Below, in pieces: positions 45,713 to 57,480 of a DNA stretch of 64,000 nucleotides. The stretch comes from Chloranthus sessilifolius (taxonomy: Eukaryota; Streptophyta; Magnoliopsida; Chloranthales; Chloranthaceae): contig CM037585.1 in the NCBI GenBank assembly GCA_021018995.1, positions 82,622,646 through 82,686,645 on the forward strand. Reading direction: 5' to 3'. Positions within the stretch are counted from its first letter, which is position 1. The number at the start of each line of letters is the position of its first letter. A model generated the notes under the pieces. That model saw only the letters and a list, made by a program, of their open reading frames with translations. It did no database searches and was not told the origin of the DNA. A program made the translations under genes and the position numbers.

Positions 45713-46915
45713 CTACACATTCTCAAAAACATCACCAAAATCATTACAAAAATCATTACAATATAGCATCTTGGGCAAAGTCTCTTCCACAAGCTCATCC
45801 AATACATCAATTGAAAAACAATCCTCACCATTTAAGTGAGGCTGATTTCTTGCATTGTAAACATTCAATTTAACCTTCATGTTGCCAAAAGACACCTCCA
45901 TTACTCCTGATCTACACTGAATACGAGCATTGACAGTGGCCAAGAAAGGTCTGCCCAAAATCATAGGAATAGAGGTGGTGCACTTGCTTGACTCCATGTC
46001 AAGAACCAGAAAATCTGCTAGATAGAAAAATTTATCAACTCCAACTAAAACATCCTCTATTATTCCCATAGGCCTCCTTTCAGATCTGTCTGCTAGTTGT
46101 AGCACCACATGTGTGGGCTTCAATTCTCTCAAGCCTAACTTCTCATAAACAAAATATGGAAGTAGATTTATACTAGCTCCCAGATCTAATAAAGCCTTCT
46201 CAATAGTATGATCCCTAATGATGCAGGAGATTGTGGGAACTGCAGGGTCTTGAAGCTTGATTGGAGTTGCAATAGACAACACTTGATTCACTTTCTCAAT
46301 ACAAAAGACCTTCTTGGATAAGTGTATCCTAGACTGTCTTTTATGGGTGCATAATTCTTTCAAAAATTTTGCATAAGCTAAAACTTGCTTGATGGCATCA
46401 AGTAAAGGCAAGTGGATCTTTACTTGTTTGAAAGTTTTCATTATCTCCTCAACCTTAGCATTCCCCTTGTCAAAAGAAGAAGCTGCTTTTAATGTATGGG
46501 GAAATGATAAATGGGGAACTGACCTCCAATTTACAGCCTTAGCAAGTTCATCAGATTTTTCTTTATTTTTATTTTCAATTTTCTGTTGGGGCACATCACC
46601 CCCCTTATTTTTTATATGCTGCTCCTGCTGCATATTTTCATGAGTTGTTTCTTCATTTTCTGCACTTGACTCATCAAGCTCAATACCAACTTGTTTATCC
46701 ACCAGCCTCCCACTCCTCACAGTGGTGACAGATTTTGCTTCTTCATGGGAAGGAGTCTCACCAACCATGTACTGCCCCTTTGGATTGTTTATGGGCTGAC
46801 TGGGCAGTCTTCCCTCCTCTCTCCTAGTCAAAGAATTAGATAGTTGACCAAGGTGGTCCTCTATCTTCTTGATGCTTTGACTGTGGGAGTTAATAGTTTG
46901 AGATAAAAAGTCCAA
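45713..46915 (-). pseudogene. pol: Athila-like gag C-terminus and protease
   Basis: A 400-codon open frame. The first part (SQTINSHSQSIKKIEDHLGQ) is a short coiled coil at the end of gag, followed by polar linker with KTFKQVKIHLPLLDAIKQV. The protease has the active-site motif ALLDLGASINLLPYFVYEKL (DLGAS in place of DTG, normal for Athila) at about residues 225-245, then ADRSERRPMGIIEDVLV and MILGRPFLATVNA. The protein would be cleaved from gag-pol. Start uncertain: homology continues upstream through stops. Confidence 0.9.
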
Positions 46916-48031
46916 ATTCTACAGTGAAGCCAGAACTTGCTCTTCAAATGTGAGGGACCTAGAGGGTGCTGGGGCTGGTGTACTTTGATGCACAGATTGA
47001 ACAATTGGTTGGTCCATAAGCTGTTGGTAGTGGAGCCTTGGGAAATAATTCTGCTGGTATGGCTGGGCATTCCTATAAGGCATGGATTGTTGTTGTGGTT
47101 ACTACTACTGCTGCTGATTTTGGAAGGTATTTTGTCTCCACCTCAAGTTGGGGTGGTTTCTCCAATGATAACTAGCAGTAGGCTGTTGTCTATAGGACTG
47201 AGTAGCATTCACATGCTCTATCACAAAGTCTAAAAATTGGGCAGCTAAGGGATATTCCTCAAGGGAGTGAGTGGGGGACTAGCATATAACACATGCCTCC
47301 TCCACTTTGGGAGCCATTGGAGACTGCATTGCTCCCATGAGCTTATCAGACTTTTGGGTCAAGCTGTCCACTTTTCTCTCCAAATCATTATGTCCACCCA
47401 CCTCATACATTTTCCCTCTGATAGTATTTTCTCTCACCACTCTAGGGGTCTCAAAATCTCTTGCCCAAGTCTCCCTTTGCATGGAGTTTTCACTAATGAT
47501 ATCAAACAACTCTCAAGCCTCATCAGCTGTCTTGTGGAGGTATGTACCACCACACGAGGCATCAACCATATCCCTACTTTTGGGATCAATTCCTTGATAA
47601 AAACTTTGGACAAGTTGCCATTCAGGAATTTGGTGATGGGGACATTGCTTCAAGAGTTTTTTAAATCTCTCCCAGGCTTGGTGAAAGTCTTCAATTGGGC
47701 TTGAGCAAATGAAATAATGGTCTTCCTCAGTTGACTTTTTTTGGACATGAGAAAAAACTTGGCAAAAAACTGATATTGAAGGTCATTCTAAGATTGAATA
47801 CTATTGGTTGAGAGCATTGACAACCAAGTTCTGGCTCTATCCTTTAATGAAAAAGGGAAGAGTCTCACCCATTGCAGTAATCTCAGAATCAACTAAAGAG
47901 GTGTGTAAGGTGTTTTTAGGTCTGAGAAGTCTTTCAACTTCAAGATCTAAAGGAGCAATCTCAGGATTAAGAGATCTCCTCCCAAGCATACACACTAAAG
48001 ACTTAAAACAATCACAAAAAATAACACACAA
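46916..48031 (-). pseudogene. gag: Athila-like gag, disrupted
   Basis: The start is near 47950 (NPEIAPLDLEVERLLR). Capsid-core traces include FICSSPIEDFHQAWERF, CPHHQIPEWQLVQSFYQGI and DASCGGTYLHKTADEA around 47500-47700, then the knuckle-like CVICxSPTHSLEEYPLA (the last Cys replaced by Tyr, consistent with G-to-A). Several stops (for example at about 47835, 47510 and 47280) interrupt it, many at Gln or Trp positions. A run of Gln-rich sequence follows at 47100. Confidence 0.85.
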
Positions 48032-48303
48032 AATTCAACAAAATAATCACCGAATACACAACTAATGCTGCAGATCTACAAAGCTACAAATCTAGAATTG
48101 TAAACAGAGTTAGGAAATGCAAACTTAAGCAAAGCTTGCTCCTCCAATTGGTACAATGCTCTTTTCAACACCACAGATCCAGATCTAAAACACACAATTA
48201 AACTATAAAAAACTACAACAGCAATTAGTCAAACACTAAACAGCAATTAAAAATCTAATTCTAAAAATGAGAAAAACTTAGATCTACCAAGTTAACAACA
48301 TAG

Positions 48304-48322
48304 ATCCCCAGCAGCAGTGCTA
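48304..48322 (-). other. primer-binding site (Athila type), degraded
   Basis: Minus strand TAGCACTGCTGCTGGGGAT lies 6 bp inside the LTR and matches TGGCGCCGTTGCCGGGGAT at 14 of 19; all five changes are C-T or G-A transitions. Confidence 0.8.
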
Positions 48323-49337
48323 AAAACTTGTTGTGCTACCCACCTTACAATTATTATATGGTTAAAATAGCCAATTAAAAGGCACAAATTATAGATAAAT
48401 GGAATTAAGGTGAGCAACCAGTCCTGCAAGAACCACGTCTGTTGTAGCAAGTTTTAAAAGGTCAGTAAGGGTATTTTCATAGGAAAATGTGGTTTAACTA
48501 TAGTAAATCCTCAGATTTATGGTAGATCTGACACTCTATCCTAATTTAAGCTAAACTAAAATAGGAAAGAGGAGAGATTTTAGGTTTTGTCACTTTTACT
48601 ACAAACTACAAAGGTTAAATGCAAGTGATCTAGATTTGATCAAGCACAGAGATGAGGTAAAATAGAGTAAAGATGAAAATTCAAAAGATGGAGAATAGCA
48701 GCTAGGGGTTTTGATCTTTTACTGAAAATCAAAGAAATCAAAGGCAATGTAGAGGATAGATTTACAACAATCCTCCATCTGACTACAAGCTCCCCGGGTT
48801 CCCCCTGCAGATGCAAGGTATAGGAATCCAATCTCCACTAATGAATCGAAGCAATCCTAGGATTATGATTTTCCCTTCTACTGGATACAATTCATCCCAG
48901 AGATTGTTCCAATCTATTGATCTTGATTGGAACAGGTAAACTATTACAGATGCTGCGGGTGTCAGGCTACTAGCTCCCCATTTATGGTTGGCATCCACAT
49001 GAGTATCCAATCCAGGAAAATAAAATATGAAGAAGTGAAATGTAGATTAGAATTATCTTTAAAAACTACAATTATAGTGCAATAATATAACTTACAATCC
49101 TATTGTACCCAGATCTGTAATCTGTGCAACATACAATCTCTTACAAGCCTCTAAAACTCTCGATTTACAACTCAAGACCTCACCCTAACTACTGAAAGGA
49201 GTTTAGCCAGACATCATTGGCTAAGGAAAAAAATGGGAGAAGAAGGAAGAGAGAGAGTTTTTTAGAGAAAAAATGGATCTCGAACTAAGCTCTGGTTCTC
49301 TCAAATTTTGGATGGTTCTTTTGTAAAAATTCTCTTC

Positions 49338-49345
49338 TATTTATA
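49338..49345 (-). promoter_or_regulatory. candidate LTR TATA box
   Basis: Plus strand tatttata, i.e. tataaata on the minus strand, about 260 bp downstream of the array in the element's direction. Confidence 0.68.
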
Positions 49346-49604
49346 CCTTCTTCCTCTGTCTCAGATCCGTTTCAGCCAATCAGAGCTCAAGAGAATAATT
49401 CTGTTATTCTGGGCTGCTGATGTGGCTGATTTCTCTTCTAGAAACTCTTCTCCCATTGGTCCACAATCGATAAATACATGTGAGGCAGTTAGGGCTTCCA
49501 ATCGTGCGCAGTTGAGTATCATACTCCTAGGGTTGCTGACGTGCTTTGGGATGTGTGCACAAACTTTTGAAATTGGCAGCTGCTGAAGAAACATTCTAAG
49601 AAGT

Positions 49605-50300
49605 TCCCAGTTCGAGTGTCGAGAGGTACAGGGAACCTCTCGACATGTTTTGAGTATGCTTGTTCTTCATTTCGACAGGTTCTCTGTGGCTTTCGATAGG
49701 ATTGGGTAGCTCTCGATAGGATCCGAAGGCTTCTCGACAAGATTGGAAACATCTCGAGATATTGACTTGCACTCTTCGATAGGATTGGATGACTAATCGA
49801 CAGGATCTGTGTGGCTTCGACAGGATTGGAAACATCTCGACAGGATTGGCAGCCCATTTCATCGTTCTGTCCATTTCTTCATTCATCCTCTCAACAAGTT
49901 ATAATCAACCTGTCGACTGGTTATACAAATTCCTGTCGATACCTTTATAGACTTCTTTTGAGCTCTCGACAGGTTGGTTGATCCTTGTGAGGCTGAGCGC
50001 AACTTCAGGTGAGTTGTCGACAGGTTGGCTTAGACTGCTCGACAGGTTCAGCTGAACCTCTCGACATGTGTTTAGAACCTCTTGACTTCCCATGTACCTT
50101 CAGGTAAGGTGTCGATAGGATCCTTACTGCACTTTCATCCTCTCGACAGCTACTGACATCCTATCGATCTCTTCACTTCCTTGTCACAGAACCTCTCGAC
50201 ATCTTAGCTCTTGAACATCACAACCTCTCGACAGCTTCTGAATCCTCTCAAAATCTTAGTTTTTAGGCATCAGATCCTCTCGACAGCTAAAGCTAACCTC
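49605..50300. promoter_or_regulatory. CG-palindrome array (CCTCTCGACAGG type)
   Basis: About 30 copies of ctctcgacagg / tctcgataggat / tgtcgacagg-like motifs. It includes full GTCGAC centres (for example near 50017) and lies upstream of the TATA box in the element's direction. Confidence 0.7.
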
Positions 50301-50686
50301 TCGACAAGTTATCTCTTGTGCTTCCACAGCTGGCACGCATCTCTAGTGTACTATTCTTCCTTTGTTCAACACTTAGCCACCTCTTGGTGGATTCAATCCT
50401 CATTCCTTGCAACTGCAGTCAGCCTCAAGCCTTCCCAGTTGGGCTTAAGACAATCTCATGAACTTCTAAGGCTCTTGTGGGCTGCTTGATTGGCTGTCCT
50501 TTGGGCTGTAAGGTCACATGTTGATATGCATGAGCAGCTTCTTTGGCTATTTTAAGTGGATGTCTGCATTAAGCTTGCAATTTATTGCTTATCTACAAAA
50601 TACACTGAAAACACATTATTAGTCAGCTCAAAGGTCCACCAAAGGTCAGGTTAGGAGGTGAAAAATGGTATTTTCACTGCTTAACA

Positions 50687-51200
50687 GGGTCACCCTAAGT
50701 TGGCTTTGGGCAGCCAAGAACAAGAGACAAAATAGCAGTTCAAATCCCCGAGAAATGGAAATCTTGAGAATATCATGTTGAAAGTTCTTAAACAACAACA
50801 GGAGCTTGTAACTACTATATTGACTCAGATGGGGCAGCTGACTGCTACCAAAAAAAAAAATGATGACCAATTACCATCCCAACCGGTGAGCAATCCTGAA
50901 GATGAAATACTCCGGAGGGGGATCTCTTCCTCTGATCAAGCACAAGCTGTCACCACCTTAAGGAATGGAAAAATAGTGGACAATAACGTTGCAATGCCAC
51001 CTGGATGGGAAAATGAGCAGCCACTAAAAGATAAAAGTAGGGATGAGAAAGAACTAGAACTAGAAATCCACACCCAAAAAATACCTACGGAAGAAATTCT
51101 TCTTCAAAAGAAAGACCTATCTAGGACTACCAATGAGAAACCTTATGTGCCTAGGGCACCTTTCCCTCAAGCCTTAGGCAAGCCTTTGCCTTATGATAAG
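50687..51200 (+). pseudogene. gag: Athila-like gag C-terminal fragment
   Basis: Starts inside gag directly at the LTR junction. The frame at 50775 has LKQQQELVTTILTQMGQLTA, a heptad-like coiled coil comparable to that of the other element at 46880, then linker with SQPVSNPEDE. It is open and continues into the protease. Confidence 0.8.
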
Positions 51201-51860
51201 AATAGTGTGCGGATGGAGGAGATGATGGAGACATTTAGACAAGTAAAAATCAATCTCCCACTTTTAGATGTCATTAGGCAAGTCCCTGCGTATGCTAAAT
51301 TTCTTAAAGGCCTGTGCACTATTAAAAGGAGAACGCAATCTCATCTCTTGAAAAAGGTCTTTCTTACTGAACAAGTGAGTTCCGTTCTAAATAATACAAC
51401 CCCTCTCAAACAGAAAGATTTAGGAGTGCCCACAATCCCGTGCATCATTGGTGACCACACCATAAATAAAGCACTTCTAGACCTTGGAGCTAGTGTGAAC
51501 TTGCTCCCTTACTCAGTCTATCTCAAGTTAGGTTTGGGGGAACTAAAACACATGGCAGTAACTCTTCAGTTAGCTGACCGTTCAGAAAGGCGACCTGTGG
51601 GAATCATCGAAGACGTTCTGGTTGGGGTAGAGAAAATTTTCTTCCCAATTGATTTCATGGTCCTCGATATGCAGCAATCTCGTAATGCTGCCAACAACAT
51701 TTCTATTATCCTTGTTCGCGTTGGCTATAGCCAACACAAACATTAATTGCCGAACGGGAGTAATGGAAGTGTCATTTGGCAATATGAGAGTTAAATGTTT
51801 TTGCTACTGCTAAGGGGTTAGCTCCCAAAGAGGATGAGGATTGCTTCCTCATAGATGATT
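51201..51860 (+). pseudogene. pol: Athila-like protease
   Basis: QVKINLPLLDVIRQVPAYAK leads into the active-site block KALLDLGASVNLLPYSVYLK near 51470-51530, then ADRSERRPVGIIEDVLV. After 'NISIIL' at about 51715 a one-base change shifts the frame; NCRTGVMEVSFGNM continues in another frame. Very similar to the protease at 46250, so both belong to one lineage. Confidence 0.88.
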
Positions 51861-53090
51861 TTGTAGACTGCATGGAGGGTGCAATGCCTACTCTGCTAAT
51901 TAAAGACCCAATTGAGGCAACCATGTGTTATTTGTGGTTGGGCAAACTGGACATTGAATCATCGTTTGAAGAAGTTAATGCCACTTCAACCTTTTCCAAT
52001 CCCATGAACTCTGTCCCATGGACACCTCGTTTTGAAGCCTTGCCACCATCAAGTGGACATTTGTTAAAATCGTCAATTGATGAGCCTTCTTCTTTGGAAC
52101 TAAAAAAATTGCCTGACAATCTCAAGTATGCTTTCTTGGGACCAAATGATTCACTCTCGGTTATCATTTATGCTACTCTCGCAGATACTCAAGAAGGAAA
52201 CCTCATCCAAGTCTTAAAAAAACATAAGCGAGCAATTGGATGGTCGATTGCCGATTTGAAGGGTATTGACCCGTCTGTGTGCATGCATTATATTCACGTA
52301 GAGGACGCTCGTCCTTCTTGGGAGATGTAATGGAAGCTCAACCCTAATATGAGGGAGGTGGTAATGAAGGAGGTTGTGAAATTGTTAGACGCAGGAATTA
52401 TTTACCCTATCTCCGATAGCAAATAGGTTAGCCCCACTCAAGTAGTGCCTAAGAAATCTGACATCACTGTAAAAGCTAATTCTTATGGAGAAATGGTTGT
52501 CGTGAGAGAGACAATAGGATGGAGGGTTTGTATTGACTATTGTAAACTTAATTCGATGACCACAAGGATCATTTTCCTTTGCCTTTTATCGATAAGATCC
52601 TTGAGAAGTTGGCAGGGCAAGAATATTACTGTTTCCTTGAAAGATACTCGGTAACCAAATCCCTGTGTTCCCTGCTAAATAAGAGAAGACAACTTTCACA
52701 TGCCCATTCGGTACCTTTGCTTATTGAAGGATGCCTTTTGGGTTATGCAATGCACCGGTGACATTCCAACGGTGCATGATGTCAATCTTCTCTGACATGG
52801 TGGACAAATTTTTGAAAATCTTCATGGACGATTTCTCTGTCTTTGGAAATTCCTTTAATTCCTGTCTACAAAACTTGGAACTTGTCCTTAAACGTTGTGA
52901 AGATACCAACTTAGTCTTAAATTGGGAGAGAAGTCACTTCATGGTCCGTGAAGGTATTGTATTGGGACATGTGGTCTCTAACCAAGGGATCTTTGTGGAT
53001 AAAGCTAAAGTCGATTTGATAGCAAATTTACCTCCACCCTCTTCGGTGCGACAAATTCATTCATTTTTTGGGCCATGCGGGGTTCGATAG
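51861..53090 (+). pseudogene. pol: Athila-like reverse transcriptase
   Basis: LKKHKRAIGWSIADLKGI, then a stop at 52328, EVVKLLDAGIIYPISDSK with a stop (52423), VPKKSDITVK, WRVCIDYCKLNSMT, a frame change near 52565, PFIDKILEKLAGQEYY, another frame change near 52700, [14 protein letters not shown], and the catalytic IFMDDFSVF at about 52818-52845. It ends PPPSSVRQIHSFFG at 53070 with another frame change. Catalytic Asp pair remains. Confidence 0.9.
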
Positions 53091-53739
53091 AATATTCATT
53101 AAAGATTTTAGCAAGATAGCCTGACCTTTATGGCACCTCTTCTGTCAAGACGTTCCTTTTGTTTTCGATCAGGCATGTCTTGATGCCTTCTTCAAACTAA
53201 AAGACCTTCTATGCACAGCTCCAATTATTAAGGCTCCCGACTACTCGCTCCTGTTCGAAATCATGTGCGACACATCAGATTACGCCATTGGTGCTATGTT
53301 GGGTCAAAGAGTTGGGTGTGAGCCTTATGTTATTTATTACGCAAGCAAAACTCTCTCAAATATGTAGAGGAACAACACCACTACGGAAAAAGAATTGATG
53401 GTTGTGGTGTATGCTTTGGTTAAATTTCACTCTTATCTTCCAGGTTCAAAAATCATCATTTTTTCTGACCACTCAGCATTAAAGTACCTCCTCTCTAAGA
53501 AGGATACTAAACCTCGGCTCATCCGATGGATTCTCCTCCTCCAAGAATTTAACTTTGAAATCCGGGATAAGAAAGGAGTGAAGAATGTAGTTGCTGACCA
53601 CCTATTGAGGATTGTAGTTGAAAAGGAGGGTGATGATCTTTTGATCCAAGATTCATTCCCCGATGAGCAACATTTTACCATAGCAACAAATTCAGCTCCA
53701 TGGTATGCGTATATTATAAATTACTTGGTTATCGGTTGA
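53091..53739 (+). pseudogene. pol: Athila-like RNase H
   Basis: FIKDFSKIA with stops, then EIMCDTSDYAIGAMLG (Asp), TTTEKELMVVVYALVKF (Glu) after a stop at 53365, [15 protein letters not shown] (Asp) and KKGVKNVVADHLLRI. It supplies the domain end missing at 44030. A long open tail with PWYAYIINYLV leads toward integrase. Confidence 0.9.
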
Positions 53740-53742
53740 ATT

Positions 53743-53766
53743 CCCCCCCCCCCCTCCCCCCCTCCA
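53743..53766. repeat. cytosine-rich tract
   Basis: Twelve C, one T, seven C, then TCC. It lies at the RNase H-integrase linker and is not expected in coding sequence, so it is a slippage insertion or an assembly artefact. Confidence 0.9.
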
Positions 53767-54940
53767 AATTGGGATAAAAATACTAAAAAGATCTTTTCTT
53801 TTCGAAGGTCTGATCATACATTTGGGAGGACCCGTAACTCTTCAAAGTTTGTTCGGATCAGATTATCCGGCGATGTGTCCCCGAGGAGGAGTTTAACAGC
53901 ATACTAACTTTTTGCCATTCTCATGCTTGTGGCGGGCACTTTGGAGGAAAGAAAACCATTGCAAAGGTCTTACAATCCGATTTTTATTGGCCTACTCTCT
54001 TTAAGGATGCACATGGCTTCTGTAAGTCTTGTAGCCAATGCCAACGTGCTGGAGCTATGTCCCGACAAGATATGATGCCTTTGAATCTGATTTTAGTGGT
54101 AGATTTATTCAATGTCCGAGGCATTGACTTTATGGGACCATTCCCACAATCTCATGGATATTTGCACATTTTGGTAGCCGTCGATTTTGTCTTGAAATGG
54201 GTCGAAGCCCTTGCTACCAAAACAAATGACCATAAGGTTGTAGTCAAATTTATGAAGGAAAATATTTTCTCCCGATTTGAAACCCCGTGAACCATTATTA
54301 GTGATGGTGGCACTCATTTCTATAACCGTCATTTTGACAACCTGCTTAAAAATTATTCAGTCACCCATCGTGTTGCTACCCCCTACCACCCACAAACGAG
54401 TGGTTAAGTGGAGGTTTCAAACAGGGAAATCAAACGGATACTTGAGAAGACGGTCCGACCTGACCATAAGGACTGTTCTTTGCGCCTTAACGATGTTCTC
54501 TAGGCTTACCGAACTGCATACAAACACTGCCGTCTTCAAAGCCTTTAATTTTGATATGAAGCAAGCTGGTGAACACTGCCGTCTTCAACTTAATGAACTC
54601 GATGAGTTATGCCAAGAGGCATATGAAAATGCCAAATTATATAAGGTAAAAACAAATGTTTTTCATGACAAGCACATATTGAGAAAGACCTTCCTTGTTG
54701 GACATCGGGTGTGGTTATTTAACTCGAAGTTATGACTTTTTTTGGGCAAACTACGATCCCAGTGGGACGGTCTTTTATCTTCACTGATGTCTCCCCTTTT
54801 GGCGCAGTCATGATTCTTGATCCCCGTGATAACCGAGTACTGAAGGTTAATGGACAGTGATTGGAACTGGTGGTTGAAACAGATCAGCTGTTCGGGCATG
54901 AGCGCATCATCCTCGATGATCCCGGTCCCATACTTTAACA
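53767..54940 (+). pseudogene. pol: Athila-like integrase
   Basis: HHCC zinc site in one frame at 53910-54050: CHSHACGGHFGGKKT and SCSQCQR. Core: VRGIDFMGPFPQS (Asp), ISDGGTHFYNRHF after a stop (Asp), and HPQTSG*VEVSNREIK (the Glu is kept; the stop falls at a Gln). YRTAYKH and a C-terminal KVKTNVFHDKHI segment follow, with several frame changes after 54400. A short repeated piece (ACTGCCGTCTTCAA at 54528 and 54574) suggests a local duplication. Confidence 0.88.
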
Positions 54941-55912
54941 ATAATAATTTCTTGCTGAGCTACCAACTCATCCATAGCGTTTCTTGGGAGGCAACCCATG
55001 CTAATTGTACTTTATGATAGGATTTGTATCTTGTTTTTACGTTTGATGTAGGTACGTTTTGTGCAATGCGGACATAACGCCACTTAGGTTTGGGGTGTTG
55101 TGCCAAATGCGTGGTTCATGATCTTAACTTTTTGCATCTTATACTTGACCACTGTTTTATACACCCTCAATACCTTGTTTTCTTTTTAAATCATCTTTGT
55201 TTAGTTTGTCGTAGTTTTTAAAAATGTAGTCAAAGCTGCATGTAAATTTTATTTTTTTTATTCATGTCATGATAAAATTGCTGTTGTTTAAGATAATTAA
55301 CTCTAATGTAAACATTTAAGGATCAGTCTGAATTCTATGCTTAGAAAATTCTACACTTTTTGCCATGCTTAGGACTAAAAATCAAAGGATTAGTTCAAAT
55401 TTGGAATTCTTAGGATCTTAAAATTGACCAAACCCAGAAAGTTTTAGAACTTTTACCTCATTCTCGATGAGTGTCAAAATAAATTCGGAGTATCTTTGGA
55501 ATTCATGCTTAAATGTCTTGAATCTCATACATTTTATCTCGATTTGTTGATTATGCATGATTTATATCATAGCACTAGAACCCATTATATTTTAATTCAA
55601 AACAAATAGGCATCATTACCACCTTGAAAGGAAATGATCAAAGGTTATCTTTGGCTCGTTTGTACCTAAAATGTCTCACCTTATACTAATTCACCTTTTT
55701 GCACCCCCTTTGAGCCTTGTTGAAAATTTTTGCCTTACTTATTTTTTGATAAGCCTCATTAGCCATACCCCACATCAATGCTATAAAGGCAAAAACTTTA
55801 CCCTTTAATCTCTGAGAAATTGGGAAAGATGGATGAGAGCGAGAGAGGAAGTAAAAAGGGATGGAGTGATGCTTGCGAGAAGCATATGGCAGAATTAATT
55901 GAAAAAAAAAAA

Positions 55913-55985
<73 letters not shown>

Positions 55986-56771
55986 AAGATGAAAAATATG
56001 AGGTGGTACTCAAGAAGCAAAAGAAGGAATGAAGAAAAGGAGAAAAGTTGAGCAAAAAGGAAATGAGAATTCTAAAAAATTCGAAAAATGAAAGAGTGAA
56101 AAATAAGAAAATCCAAATGTATTCCTTTTCTAGTTTCTTAGAAAAATGTGAATCCAAATCCCCTTTCTTTCATAACCTTCACTCGAGCCTCATTACAACC
56201 TTGAGAAAGACCTTAGTGATCCAATCTCGGATGGTAAATGCTTTGTGGAGAGTGATGATATAATGACTATGGTGTCTTGATATAACGTGCTTATAAAACA
56301 AATATCATTCTTTATGAGATTACTTTTTAAAATTTTTGATATGCCGTCTTTCTTATATCATGTGAGATATTTTTTATTTGTGTTGTAATTCCATTTCACA
56401 TGTGAGCGAAAAAGTAAAACAATTCATTGGAGTGATTTTGTTGTGAGTGTCCACCTAAAATGAGGATTGAGTCGAGACTTGAGATCCAACGATCCCTGGT
56501 TTGGATTAGTCCGGAGATAGAACGATTTAAGTATTGGCACATGCACACACGCCACTCTAGGCATGGATGAAAGATCAGTCTAAGGATCAGAGCATTGGGT
56601 TAGTAGAATAAACAACAGTGAAATTTTCATGGCATCGGTATCTGAAAATGAAAATTGGCATGCTGAAATGATTACAGGTTTTTGATTTTTAAATGTATAT
56701 ACCTTATGAAAACCGATTTTGAAAATTCTTTTACCGATGGTTTTGAAAGCTATTTTTAGAAGTTTGTGTGT
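54941..56771 (+). other. post-pol region of plus-strand Athila-like element
   Basis: No env-like or other protein recognised. 55079-55095 has 'acttaggtttgggg', the block that follows pol in these elements. Regions around 55640-55790 and 56160-56220 ('agcctcattacaacc', 'gaccttagtgatcc') resemble 7560-7600 and 8080-8120 of the non-autonomous element. Confidence 0.7.
55914..55982. repeat. compound (TA)n(TG)n microsatellite
   Basis: About 17 TA units run directly into about 17 TG units, preceded by 13 A. It produces the Ile/Tyr and Cys/Val run ORFs on both strands, which are not genes. Confidence 0.98.
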
Positions 56772-56986
56772 GTCTTCACTGAAAACCCTCAGGAGACACA
56801 ACTCCTCCTCTAGGGATCACCTAATGGTTTAAAGGCTTGTTGCATATGTTATATGCAATCGCACTCTCTACGAAAGTGGCTTTTAATTTCATAGATTAGT
56901 TTGTACAATATTAGGTTAGTGGCTTTTGGGTTATGTTTTTAATGTTGTCTTTGCTCGAGGACTAGCAAAGTTGAGGTTTGGGGGTG
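56772..56986 (+). other. conserved 3' block and PPT (plus-strand Athila-like)
   Basis: Contains 'ctcaggagacacaactcc', 'agggatcacctaa', 'gctcgaggactagcaaag' and the PPT aggtttgggggtg, immediately followed by LTR start tgatcggactc at 56987. Confidence 0.88.
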
Positions 56987-57196
56987 TGATCGGACTCGAA
57001 AGTAGTATAATTCATTCCCAATTCTCGGCCTTGTTAGTCCTTGTTTGACTACTAATATGCACTTTTAGTTCATGTTGTGTTGCAGCAGGTGTAAAAGCCA
57101 GATAAACGCAAAATGTATTAAAAGAGCAAAGTTAAGAAGAAATCCAAAGCTTTGGTAAGAATCTGTGAGGAATCAAGTTAAGAAAATATCAGTAAG

Positions 57197-57395
57197 GCTA
57201 TTCTGACCGGTCAGAATTCCACTTCCGACCAGTCAGGATCATGCAGCCATAAGTGGTCCATAAGAAAAGCAGAGGAAAGGAAGAGTCTTAATGGATCGGT
57301 CGAAATACTAGTTTCGACCGGTCACAGAACTCAAAGACTTTAGAAATATCAAGATGGACCAGTCAAAAGCCTGTTTGACTTGTCGAGCATTGAGC
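57197..57395. promoter_or_regulatory. CG-palindrome array (GACCGGTC type)
   Basis: About seven motifs of the form gaccggtcagaa / tccgaccagtca / tcgaccggtcac / gaccagtcaaaa; the core ACCGGT is palindromic. The TATA-like site follows about 80 bp downstream. Confidence 0.65.
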
Positions 57396-57418
57396 AAACA
57401 TAAATTAGATTTTTTTTT

Positions 57419-57436
57419 GGGGGGGGCGGGGCGGGG
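57419..57436 (+). repeat. G-rich tract, possible G-quadruplex
   Basis: G8-C-G4-C-G4, preceded by nine T. It lies between the ACCGGT array and the TATA-like site. Confidence 0.7.
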
Positions 57437-57472
57437 TACCAGGGATTCATAATAGGAAAGAGATAAAGTGCA

Positions 57473-57480
57473 TTTATACA
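57473..57480 (+). promoter_or_regulatory. candidate LTR TATA box
   Basis: tttataca after the array and G tract, followed by 'gagtctgaggtc'. It is weaker than TATAAATA. Confidence 0.5.

Larger units (their letters stand above)
44022..50686 (-). mobile_element. Athila-like element, minus strand, 3' part lost
   Basis: In the element's direction: 5' LTR (50686-48329), PBS, gag, protease, RT, RNase H, then abrupt end at about 44030 with no integrase or 3' LTR. The right end lies inside gag of the plus-strand Athila-like element (50687 on). On the left it meets the satellite and the small TIR element, so a deletion has removed everything between. Confidence 0.88.
48329..50686 (-). repeat. 5' LTR of minus-strand Athila-like element
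   Basis: On the minus strand it starts tgttaagcagtg and ends gcacaaca; 2358 bp. Order in the element's direction: array (50300-49605), TATA (49345), leader with 'gagcttgtag'-like sequence, 'cagatct', 'cttacaa' and the end. Bases 48032-48303, between PBS and gag, hold no gene. The target duplication partner is lost. Confidence 0.9.

Noticed and set aside
45235-47704. Plus-strand ORFs opposite gag and protease (85-145 codons)
   Set aside because: Antisense shadows of the minus-strand gag-pol frames, which carry the recognisable motifs.
49308-49886. Overlapping ORFs of 75-112 codons near the LTR promoter
   Set aside because: They lie across the TATA region and the CTCTCGACAGG array of an LTR; repeated peptides mirror the array.
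55798-56157. 119-codon minus ORF and 70-codon plus ORF
   Set aside because: Built on the (TA)n(TG)n tract in a retrotransposon 3' region.
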